Assembly (NCBI RefSeq): GCF_000315625.1
Contig: NW_005434628.1
Span: 371,846 to 426,437 of the forward strand
Direction: 5' to 3'
DNA: 54,592 nt
DNA from: Guillardia theta CCMP2712
Lineage: Eukaryota; Cryptophyceae; Pyrenomonadales; Geminigeraceae
Part shown: piece after piece, positions 35,582 through 45,900 of the stretch
Layout: the number at the start of each line of letters is the position of its first letter
Position numbering within the stretch: the stretch's first letter is position 1
The notes under the pieces: generated by a model
What the model was told of the DNA's origin: nothing
Seen by the model: only the letters and a program-made list of their open reading frames with translations
Databases searched by the model: none
Program-made: the position numbers and the translations under genes

Positions 35582-36462
35582 ATGGAAGCGTTGAGGAGTA
35601 TACTCAGCCCTCGCCATGGCGCCGTCGCTGCCTTCTTGTCCGCCCTCAGCATATCCCTTCTCCTCGTGTCCCTTTCACCGAAGGTAACTTGTCTATTCCG
35701 GCTCGTCTGCCTTGCCTTGCTTCTTACTGAAACATCTCAGGCTGCCAGGAGGGATTCGAGACTAGAGATAGCTGCTCTCAGACCAGCCGAGGTAGAAGTT
35801 GTGATATGCAGCCACAATATACATGACTTGTCTCTGTCTTTGCAGGAATTTGTTATCCTGAGACCGAGGTTTAGGAGGATTCATCCCGCTTCGCTCTTCC
35901 GCCACCCTGTCAGGACTCAGTCCCTTTATTCAGCTTCTCTGGTAAAGTCATGTTCGAGTTGTGCTGTGCGGTTGTGTCGAGCATCGTCTGTTCCATGTTG
36001 GCATGTCAACGATGTGTTGCTGTTGTTCACTGTCGTACCCATGTGCTCTCACGTGGTCACGTGTTGTCTGGCAGCCCAACGATCCTCAAGAGTACCTTCA
36101 GCCTGCTCCCCACGTCGGCAATCCTGGCCTGTTCGCCTCCGACCGCGAGCCCATGAGGGGGGAGCCTTATGGGACTCCGGAGTACAAGTAAGTTACTTGC
36201 TCTCTTCAGCTCTCTAGAAACCTCCCTTCCATGTGCAGGGGTCTCACCACCTGCTAGGTATGCAGATGAGCCCCTGCCTTGCCCCTGCACTGCCGGGATC
36301 TGTCTGGATCTGCTCATGGATGAGGAGTACGATCAGGTTGGTTTTGATTTAGCTCCTTCCTCTTGTCTCCTTTGAATTGACTTCTCCCCCTCGTGACTCG
36401 TGCCGTTCGCCCAGGGACCGACTCCGTGCACTTGTAACTGCAACCAGCCAATGGCTCCATGA
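35582..36462 (+). CDS. Small protein with signal/transit-like leader and Cys-containing tail
   Basis: Six exons close in phase to 162 residues: 35582-35683, 35741-35791, 35846-35941, 36075-36187, 36258-36336, 36415-36462. Residues ~13-32 form a hydrophobic signal segment (VAAFLSALSISLLLVSLS). They are followed by an Arg/Ser/Ala-rich stretch (RPRFRRIHPASLFRHPVRT) that resembles a transit peptide. The mature part has PHVGNPGLFASDREPMRGEP, PLPCPCTAGICLDLLMDEEY and a CTCNCN end; the six cysteines sit in closely spaced pairs or runs. Reading through at exon 5 would end early at TAG 36255-36257, so the acceptor right after it was preferred. No known family; plastid or secretory location is inference. 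Confidence 0.6.
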
Positions 36463-36646
36463 TGATAATGCGGAGAGCAGCGGCATTGTACGGACAGAAT
36501 CCGCATTTTTAACCTGTAACCATATCAGGATATTCCCTAGGATTTTTCTCTAGGAAGAAATATGCTTGAGAAGACCACACTTGTGTGATGTGCCACCAAG
36601 AATCAATTCATGAGATTTATGCATAATATGGAATTGGCATGTTCCT

Positions 36647-37652
36647 TCATGGGTCCAGCGAATGTGGGTCATATGGAAGAATAGTGCTTCCTCCAAGTTG
36701 CTTGGGCAGGAGGTCCAAATCGAAGCACTCTTGGACTGCTAGCTTCCACTTTGGTCGAAATAGTCAGCAAAACAATTTCAAGCTGCAGACTTACGTCACC
36801 TGCTCAGGGGAGCTGTACAACCCAACTTTCTGCTTTGTGACATCATCCAGCAAGGGCTTGATAAGGCTGGAACAATCAACCAATGAGTCCAACTGCAGCA
36901 ATAGAACAGGGATAAACCTCCAGCACTTGGAGAACACCGAAGGAACATTGATCAAGAAGATCTTCCCGGCTCTGAAGCGAAAGAGTTCAGAAAGGATTGG
37001 GAATTCGCAGCAAGTGGTCAACACCTCTCTGGATAGTGATTGGAATTCTTGTCAACGAACTGGCGAACGTACTGCAATCGCCGCAGTCATTGACAGCCCA
37101 ACAAAACACACACACGCAATTGAAAGTGACTCCCACCTTCATGTGCTTCATCGTTAGCTGCCCCAAGTTCCATCCGTCCAGGTCCACAATGATCACCCAT
37201 TGCCCATGAAAATTCATCTTCGCTGCCAGCCTCTCCATCATCCAGATGTTGTACCTCGCAAGGTCGTCATGGTGGAGGTTGGCGACTTTCTCCAGCTTGT
37301 CGGCGTCGAACTGACGCCCGAAGTTCTGATAGAAGATCGGTCTTCCCATCTTGCAGGTGCCCAGGTATCCATGAGGAAACATCTGATCATGGAACTGCTT
37401 GCCTGCTGGGTTCGTATCTCCACGGAGCATCTCCCGGGCCGTCTTGGACCGGATGGTCAACGAGTCCTCCTTCTCCCTCCATTCCAGGTCGTGCTTGAGC
37501 ATCTTGAAGGCATCTTTCACCTTGCCCCTCCTAGCAACAAGAAATCTTGACAGCAAGTCGTCTACAGTCTCCGCGGCCCTGTGCTTGTCCACAAGCCCCA
37601 TGAGGCCGGCGGCTTCAAGTTCATGTTGGAGTTCTTGAATCGTTCCTTTCAT
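36647..37652 (-). CDS. SEC14-like CRAL-TRIO lipid-transfer protein
   Basis: Phosphoinositide/lipid-binding protein of the SEC14 family, cytosolic. Exons 37652-37137, 37071-37025, 36971-36918, 36866-36800, about 36727-36647; about 254 residues. The N-terminal CRAL-TRIO-N helices (DDLLSRFLVARRGKVKDAFK) lead to the lipid-binding core: GRPIFYQNFG, GQWVIIVDLDGWNLGQL, YVRQFVDKNSNHYPER, AGKIFLINVPSVFSKCW, KPLLDDVTKQKV and the closing LLPKQLGGS. All family blocks are present in order. The last splice junction is the least certain, because the acceptor giving the right frame (AGAG) is weak. The 5' neighbour is a repeat block; no membrane or signal segment. Confidence 0.9.
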
Positions 37653-37964
37653 CGCTGAAATACTGATGCAATCTACCTCCTCCAGAGCTTGTTTTGTTGC
37701 AAGTAAAGTTGCAGCTAGACGGAGTCTTCTCTTTTATGCAAGGTTACGTGTTGTGCTACAATCGCCTTCGACAATCTTAGCTTACCACCTAGTAGTGAGC
37801 GCTCTCTGTTCTCCTTGAGTGGGACCTGGTGTATGGGTTGCTGTTAGCTCGTGTGTGTTCGGGTTCTGCAGTGTCTTGATATAGCTTCTCTTCTTCGTTT
37901 TATCTTGCTCCTTCCATCTTCATCCCTCCTGTTCTCTCACTTCCCATGGAGACTCCCTCCCCTC
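37653..37964. other. Upstream region of the SEC14-like gene, no gene seen
   Basis: Contains the probable minus-strand promoter; pyrimidine-rich toward its right end. Confidence 0.35.
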
Positions 37965-38410
37965 CCCGCCTTCCTTTCCCCCATACCCCCACCCCCACCC
38001 CCACCCCTGGTAACCTTCGTTAGATATAAGGCTCCACCACCCGTCACCTTCAACTGTCACTACCCCCACTTTGACCCAACCCCAGGAACCTTTGCCTTAC
38101 CCAAGACTACCCCTACACCCCCATCTCATGACAACTGCCATCAGATGGCTGCTATCGCATGACCACCACTTTGCCTCCTAAAAATTAGCTTACTTGTCAC
38201 CCCACCCATCAAATTAAGGTGAAATGTAGGGGTACACATGGACTCCACAAAGGACCCCACCCACTTTCTTGAAGTTGCATTCTTCTAGAACCACATCCCC
38301 CCTCAGCCCACATGAAACCATGACATCACAAGAGCCCCGGGCCGAGACCGACTCGGAGAGTCGAGTCGGCCGGGCCCGGAGACCAGAAGGTGAGGCGGGC
38401 TCGGAACTGG
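37965..38410 (+). repeat. Composite dispersed element, copy 5 (TACCCC block then GC block)
   Basis: 37965-38290 has CCATACCCCCACCCCC, ACTACCCCCAC, ACTTGTCACCCC and CATGACAACTGCC. 38333-38410 has CCCGGGCCGAGACC and CGGCCGGGCCCGG. Same order as copies 1 and 4. Confidence 0.55.
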
Positions 38411-38649
38411 GCAACAATCGCAAGACAGGGCGCTACATGTTGGGTAGGATGCAGGACAGGCGGAAGAGGAGGGAGAGGGGAGGCGGGGGAGAGGAGCAGG
38501 TAGAACGATGCAAGTATGGGAGAGAGTGTAGATTTTGAGATCCGCCTACCATCATATCCTTCTTCTCCGAACCTCTTCCACAAACAATTACTTGTCAAAT
38601 AACTTTGCTTCATGGCAGAATCGAACTTCACCCGCAAGGCATTGAAGCA

Positions 38650-40958
38650 ATGCGCTCAAGACAGACTGTCTACCCATCTGTGCTCCTGCTTCTACATTTG
38701 CTGTTCTTTTCGTGCTGCCTGGCATACAGAAACGTCCAGCTTCTGTCCGGCAGTCGGTTCCCTTCCCCACCGATCAGCCCGAGGGGGAGGGAGCGAGCAA
38801 CAAAGTTCTACTGTCAGGATGTGAGAAGGCCCGCGCTATGAGGCTCATGATCTGACATCGTCTCTCAGTCCCGGGATGTCTCCAAGGGTTTCAACGTGCT
38901 CGAGCTGACGGGCGGGTACAGTAGGTGGCCGTTCTTTGCTGATCCGAAGTGTGGGCAGGTGCCGTCGTGCCGCAGGGATTCCTTGTGACAGGAAAGTTCC
39001 CGGAGCTCACAATGGAGCGGCAGATGCGACTTGTGCGTTCTCATGCCATCGTGTAGGTGTGAAGTCCGGGTGGAACTTCGCGTGGAAGACTTTGATGCGG
39101 GAGCTTGCTCCTCAGGTTAGTAGGTCGTGGGGGGAGAGGGGGGGAGGGGGAGGGGGAGGGGGAGAGGGGACAGGAGGTGTGTAACTTGAGCACGAGCAGA
39201 GCAAAGACGGGTCGTATGTCAGGCCCTCCTACAACTTCAAAGGTCTCGTCGTGTCTGTCCAGTCCTTCCTGAGGCTGCTGGTGTGCTGATCCTGTGACCG
39301 TCCAGGGGTGATAGGGAAAGGGAGTTTCCCCGATGAGGTAAGCAGCGCAAGAAATGCGCTCCTCCCTTCCTGAAGGCGCGACGGCCAGAGCGGTCGATAC
39401 CACCTGTACGCGGGGAAGGCGTGTCCTTGGTGTCATCGGGTCGAGCTCGTGCGGAGCGTCCGAGGGCTGCAGGCAGGAGGAGAGCAGCAGGAGGTTGGGG
39501 TCCCTGAAGGAAACATGGCAGGACTACCTGTCCATGACGACGGTGCTGGATCGCCCGGAGGAGGCGTCACGTGGTGGATGGGTGTTTGGCTCCCATGGTG
39601 ATGTTGAGGGGGAGAGGCCCAGCTGCTGTTTGACGGCGGTGCCAGATCCTGACCCTGTCGTGCGAGCGAGGGACTTGCGGGAAGTTTACGACGCCCTAGT
39701 TCCCGGAGGCTTCCGAGGGAGATGCACTGTGTGTTGCTGGGTGTGTGTGGATGGCAGGCTGAGTGACGGGGAGGCATGTAGGCACCGCTTCTCGTCTGCA
39801 AGAGGACGAAACAAGTTGGGCTCGTTAGCACGTTCTTGCCATGCTGACGAGGATCGAACAGGTCGTCAGCAACGAGAGCGGGGATTTGATGAGGATGCTT
39901 AACAACGTTGCGCCAAAGGCATCGGACGCCCTGTCAGAGGAGCAGAGGCTCCGGCGGAGGATCGACTTGTATCCTCCTGAGCTGCAGAGGGAGATCGATG
40001 AGTTGAATCACTGGATCTACGAGGATGTGAACAACGGAGTATACAAGTGTGGGTTCGCCACCACCCAGGTGATGGAGATTTTGATGATAGAGATTGTCAA
40101 TTCATTGTGGGATGAGCTATGAGACTTTGAATGGTAGAGATTGTCAATGATGAGCAATTTGCTCATGAACACCTTTATCGCTGGGTGGTTTTAGGGTTGA
40201 TGTTGATGAAGACAATGGCTGTTTGGTGCCACCTGCTACTGATCGATTCATTCCCTCAGGCTGGTTACAACAAGGCAGAGCACGCCCTCACGCACGCCCT
40301 TGACAGGATCGAGGAGATTCTTTCCAACAAGGTCTCGGGATTGATTGAACTCGACCTTCTCTCACACAGCTGCAGCGCTTTCTCACTGGTGACAGAGTGA
40401 CCGATGCCGACATCAGGCTCTTTCCTACTATCTTCAGGTTATGTCAATGTTGCAGACATCAGCAACGTTTCTCCCTCCCGCCTCCCTCCCTCCCTGCCTG
40501 CCTGCCTCCCTCCCTCCCTCTCTTCGAACCGTTTGGCATCCATTGTTGGGCCTCATCAGCATCCAGGTACGACGCTGTGTACAACATCCTGTTTCGATGC
40601 ACTAGGAGGAGAGTGGCGGACATGCCGAACCTCAAGGCATGGCTTCAAGACATGTACCAGGTGAATGCGCACTGCCTGCCTCGGTTTTTCCTGCCGTGTG
40701 GTGTTCTTACGTTCGATGTCACAATGGGCATGCAAAACAGTCATGGCAACTGTTCTAGTCTTTTCGCTGACAGATCAACAGGTTCCAGGGGTGAAGGAGA
40801 CTTGTGACTACAACGCTATGAGAGAGTCCTACTTTCGTCAGCTCTTCCCCCTCAACCCTTCAGGCATACTTCCTGCAGAGCCTGCTGACGTCATCAGGGA
40901 AGCAAGTGGGAGGGGTGCTCACGATGTAGCAAGTCTTTTCTACATCAGAGAGGAATGA
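38650..40958 (+). CDS. Glutathionyl-hydroquinone reductase (ECM4/YqjG type) with N-terminal leader
   Basis: Omega-like glutathione transferase that reduces glutathionyl-hydroquinones. Exons: 38650-38820, 38869 to about 38917, an unresolved stretch to 39056, 39057-39115, 39200-39242, 39306-39337, 39389-39472, 39522-39728, 39829-40068, 40260-40331, 40370-40437, 40567-40660, 40782-40958. Key parts: GRYHLYAGKACPWCHRVE with the catalytic CPWC, DPDPVVRARDLREVYDAL, VVSNESGDLMRMLN, NHWIYEDVNNGVYKCGFATT, FLTGDRVTDADIRLFPTIFR, YDAVYNILFRC and PNLKAWLQDMYQVPGVKETC. The N-terminus is a signal peptide (VLLLLHLLFFSCCLA) followed by Tyr, suggesting the plastid. The intron 39473-39521 is GC-AG. The junction before GVKSGWNFAW may be GA-AG or a sequence error. 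Confidence 0.9.
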
Positions 40959-41050
40959 GCAATGGAGAGAGCGAGGGAGCGAGAGAGATAATACTTCCAA
41001 AAACGGATCTTTTACTGTATGAATGACCGTGCAAGCACAACTTTGATAAT

Positions 41051-42371
41051 TTACTCTTTGCCCTTGCCCTTCTTCTTCTGCATCTTCTTCTGGTAGAAGG
41101 CAAGCTCAGCTCCCTCAAGGATGTATCCTGCATGTCCAGTCAGACTTCTTTTTCATCCAAGGCAGCTAGAGGAGGCAACTCACCATCGCAGCGGCCTGAC
41201 TGACCAGGACGAGAGGCGACGCAAGCAAAGAGACGACCGGTCTTGAACTGATCCTGAACGGCAGGATCCATAGCACCTCCGGATTTTCTGTTTGCTTCTC
41301 TCTTCTTAAGAACCTTATTGCTTACCTTAGTTTCCTGCAACAGCATCGTCAATTCTGACACGCCTTCACTCGATTCTCCTTCCTCACCTGATCTGCCTTC
41401 TTGCCGAGCTCGCCACCGTAATGCTGAACATACCACTGGCGGAAGGGAGTGGCATCAATCTGGATGATGGCATTCTTCACCAGTGTCTTCGTGCGCACCA
41501 ACTCGTTGTTGGAAGCGTTGTACACAACATCAAGGACACGGCACTTGCGGCTAATGGCCTCAGATCCCCAGGAGAAGTTTCCATGCTCAAGACGGAGGGC
41601 CCTGTGCTTCTGGTGACCTCCTCTCACACGAACGAGGCGGATGCGCTTCGGGCCGATCCTGGTGCCAGCAGCAGCTCTTCCCAACTCGAATTTCCTCTTC
41701 TTGCGGTACTGGGGCTGCTTGCCTCCTGTCGCTCTGCGCTTCTTGTAGGAGTTCCTAGTGATACCTGGGAAAAAAAATATCAGGGATGTGAAGTGAGAGC
41801 AGGGAACAGTATTGGTGTTTGTGAGGTGCCTTCTCATCATCATACGATCCACAAGCATGATTATCAGCCTCCAGCCCATCACATGGAACAGAAAAGCATT
41901 TGTGGCTCAAGATCGAGCACATTAGCACACCGCTCTGTGTATAGTGTATTTGTTCGAGGACAGTGTTGGTATGAACGAATATCAGCTATCCACAGGATGT
42001 GCTCTTATCAAGCCAACAAAATGACATGAGGCGTCATCAAATTTGCAGCACACATTGGGCACGAGGGCATGATTGACAGCACATGCATGATTCCTGTTCA
42101 TGGTTCTTGCTCTTCTTATGCGCAATCAGTGTACACTCGGAATGAATGAAGAAGACAGACACAGGACGAAACATCCTTGCAAGCACAGCATGCCATGCAA
42201 CATGCCACAGCTACGAAATGCTACCAATCACATTGAAAATTGTAAGTATTCCTGTCATTCTTTGTATGTCGTATCTCTCCTCTCATCTCAGAATCATAAT
42301 CATCGTCATCTTCTGCCATCCTCCTCCTCTTCCTCATCCACATCATCGCCTCCGCCGCTTCACTCACCCAT
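41051..42371 (-). CDS. RPS8: Cytosolic ribosomal protein eS8 (RPS8)
   Basis: Component of the 40S ribosomal subunit. Exons 42371-42368 (ATGG only), 41764-41388, 41334-41184, 41127-41051; 202 residues, near the usual ~208. Sequence shows [29 protein letters not shown], the block around [60 protein letters not shown] and [13 protein letters not shown]. The start needs a 4-base first exon, found at CA-ATGG|GTGAGTG, with a 603-nt first intron; this fits GITRN exactly but is inferred. It converges on the hydroquinone reductase with 92 bases between stops and is divergent from Der. Confidence 0.95.
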
Positions 42372-42943
42372 TGCGCTCACGAGCCGCCTACGCGCGTGCG
42401 GTTTTTTTTTAGAGTAATAACAGTGGTGAAGTTTTAATGGCTAAAACTAGATTTAGATAATTCTACAGAGATCTGCGGGAAGGTACTATTATATATTACT
42501 TATGAAGGTTTACATTACTGTAAAATAATAAAAAATAGATATAATTTATTCTTCAGTCTTCCTCTTTGTATTGATAACATGAATAAGTAACAAATTAGTA
42601 CAAACTCAAGAAAAATGAAAGTCGATCTCCGGTACATCCAGAAATACCCAGGCTGGTAACATAATAGATTTAGGGGGCATTTACATTGAGTTTTTACTGT
42701 CGGCGGCCCGGGCTCGAGGGTCCGGTGTGCCCCGGGTTGCTCAGAAACTTTCTCAGACTTCGAAACTCTCAAGGTTTTGTCACTTGAAAGTTTTGAGGAC
42801 TCAAGTCTCAAAGTCTCAAAGTCTCAAAGTCTCAAAGTCTCCCCGGAAGCCTCAGAAGTTCTAAGTTTTGAAGTTTCAGCGTCTCAAAGTCTGGAGGTAT
42901 TAAAGTCTCAAAGTCTCAAAGTCTCAAAGTTCGTGCGGCCAAG
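42372..42943. promoter_or_regulatory. Divergent spacer between RPS8 and Der, with AAAGTCTC repeats
   Basis: AT-rich centre (42410-42690), a short GC word (42702-42735, cggcggcccgggctcgaggg), then two clusters of a CAAAGTCT 8-mer (42808-42840 and 42903-42930) ending directly before the Der ATG. It must hold both promoters. Confidence 0.45.
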
Positions 42944-45900
42944 ATGCATCCCGCCAAGTTCGCTCGGCTCATGCGGGTGGCCATCATCGGCAGGCCCAAC
43001 GTGGGGAAGGTGAGGAGGAGGAGAGAGAAGAGGAGGGAAGAGAGAGAAAGGGGAGATAAGAGACTGGATGAAGAGGACGAGGGGAAGATGGAGATAGCAA
43101 GGATAGCAGGATACGCGAGTTGCTGCAAAGAGTTAGGAATAGCACGTGGGTTCTTGGGGTACTGTGAAGGAGAAGAGTAGAGAGGCAGGGCATGCTGCAT
43201 CATGACATCAAGGTCGGATCGATCAGCAGCAGGAATTTTTATCATGACGACGTTGGTTAGTGTAGAGGAAATTTACAACAACGTGACGGGAAGTCAGGGA
43301 TACGTCGTTACAAACCTCACCATGTTGTAGCGGTTGAAGCTTTCAGACATGTAGAGATGCCAGAGATGTTTTAGAGTCTGTAGTATATCCTTCATTTGGT
43401 TACAAGGTGTGTGTGAGAGAGAACGAATGGAGGCACCTGTGCTAGTCGGAGGATCGAGAGATGTTTGACATGATTATGATTCTCTTACCTTCTCGCATTG
43501 TTCCACCTTTCCTCCAAATACTCGGCTGCTATTCTGACCCCCCCCTCCCCTTCCTTCCCCGCCTTCTCCTCTCCTCTGCTCCGCTTTCCTGCTCTTTCCG
43601 CTCCGCTCCTTCCTTTCTTTCTCTTTTCATTTGCTTATTGCAGTCCTCGCTGTTCAACCGTCTCATCGGAAGGCAACATGCGCTTGTTTACAACAAGCCG
43701 GGAGTGACGAGAGACTGTCTGTTTGAGAAGGCGGAGTATGGGGGTTTCACCTTCGAGGTAATTGAGATGACGAGATGAGTGTCGGGAATGGAGGTTGTTG
43801 TAGCACTGGACAATGTTGTGCTGTGATTGTTTTGTGGAGAAGATGATGCTGGTCGTGGTGGTGATGGTGATGATGGTGATGGTGATGGTGATGGTGATGG
43901 TGATGGTGATGATGATGATGATGATGATGATGATTACTTTTGATACAGGTGGTTGATACGGCGGGGCTGGATGATGGGGTTGACATGCAGGTGCTGACGA
44001 CAACAAACCTTGAGATATTATGATCCTGTGCATGTTACAGGAGGACGAGGCGGAGATGAGAAAAGCGGGTCCTCAGATGAAGGCGAGGTAGGAGGAGGGT
44101 GCTACTATGTGTGAGAGGGAGACCGATCGAGATGAGATGAGAGGCGAAAGGTTGGAAGAGACTGTGAGAGAGAAGATGTGGTAATGGGGGACTGGATAAC
44201 CTCAAGGGGAAGCAGAAGCTGAGTGGATATGGAGGGGAAGAGAGATGCAAGAGAGGATCTGCGATGGAAGGGAGGAAAGAAGGAGGAGTGAGAAAGAAGA
44301 GGAGGATGAGGAGGACGGAGGGGGCGAGGGGGAGGAGACAAAGAAAATAAAGCATCCTGAGCTCTGGTTTTGTTAGTGGGATTGGACGATGGCCAGCCCA
44401 CTTGCTGACGGAGGCGCTCGAGAATACATCGCTCGTGGTGAAGAGCTCGGTGAGAGTTGTGACTGAGCAAGGAGGAGAAAGAAGCAGAGTAAGAGAGGGG
44501 AAACAGACGGAGACGGAGACAGAGACAGAGAGAGAAGAAGGGACGAGCAAATAGAGAGGAGGGGAAGAGGGCGGAGGAGTAAGAGAGGACGTGTGCAGGA
44601 AGAGGATAAGGAGTGTGACATGCCATGTAGGATCTTGTTCTCTTCATGGTGGATCAGCGTGTCGGTCTCACTCCTCTTGACTGGCAATTCGCGCGATGGC
44701 TGGCGATGAAGAACAAGCCGACGCTTCTGATCTCGAACAAGGCAGATGGGAATGTCAGCCCGTTGGATGAGGTTTGTGATTTAGATTTTTTGATGATGGT
44801 GCTGTAGAACTTGGCGAATATCAGCGTGACTGGAATGGTTTTTAATCCTGTGATTGTGCTGTCGTTGTGTTGTTGGCACTGGGATTTGATTTGAAGTCTG
44901 TGAGATTGTGGTATGGCAAGAGTATCGATGTTGGCAAGAGAACGGTGCTGAATGCTGTCAGATCGAATGAAGTGTTTGCTTGCAGAAAGATGTCAAGAAA
45001 TTGGGGTTGGGGGAGCCGTTGCATATCTCAGCAACACAGAACGAGGGGATGAGCGAGGTGAGAAGAGGCAGTTTGGTCAAAGTGTCTCCCAGATATTGAC
45101 AAGGGATGATACGAAAATCTTCTACCCCTGTGAAACACTTGCGACTAGACTTGACTGCTCTTGCAGCTGATCATGCACATGGCTCCGATCATCATGGGTG
45201 TTGACCGAAAGAATCGACAAATCTCGACAGAATGGAAGAGTGAAGAAGAAAGGTACGCTGACGCTGATATGAAGAATGGTCAGACATATTGTTTCAAGAT
45301 GGGGAGATGTGCTGTATACTGTTTGCATTGGATGGCTGGAGTATCCAATCTTCGATTGAATTGATCTGTGTTGTGTTGTGCCGCCTTATCTACAACTCGC
45401 CTTTCCTAACGGTCGATAACTTCATTCTCTTGCCGTGGCTCAGACGGTTGAGACTTCTCATTCTGGGGAGGCCGAACGTTGGAAAGAGCACGCTGGTCAA
45501 CGCGCTAGTTGAAACGCAGGCTGACGAGAAAAAGGAAGATTTTGTTCCCCTCCTAGTGGGGCCCGAGCCCGGTACTACAACCGGGGCCCGGGGATGTTTG
45601 ACCTGACTAGAGCACGGCAGGAATCACTAGGGACCCTGTTTCTGTTATCTTCGAGCATCAGTATGAGTGTGAGAACGCTGGATATGGTTGCTGATCCGTG
45701 TCCTCTTACAGGGGGCAGCAAATTGAAGTGATCGACACGGCCGGTCTGCGAAAAAAGGGCAAAACCATGCAACATGGCGACGCGATCGACATCAAGACTT
45801 CATATGTGAGTAAGGAGGAGAGGAGTTGCAGATGGAGAAGGGGAGATGAAGAGAGACATTGGGAAGTGAGGGAGGAAAGAAGCGGACAAGGAAGTCAGGG

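Noticed and set aside
36255-36257. TAG as the end of the small Cys-containing protein
   Set aside because: Splicing to the acceptor formed by this TAG gives two further exons in phase with a coherent Cys-containing tail.
45557-45597. GGGCCCGAGCCCGG in Der as an inserted GC-block repeat
   Set aside because: Its first part encodes the conserved GPEPG motif of the second G domain; only the following intron piece is non-coding.
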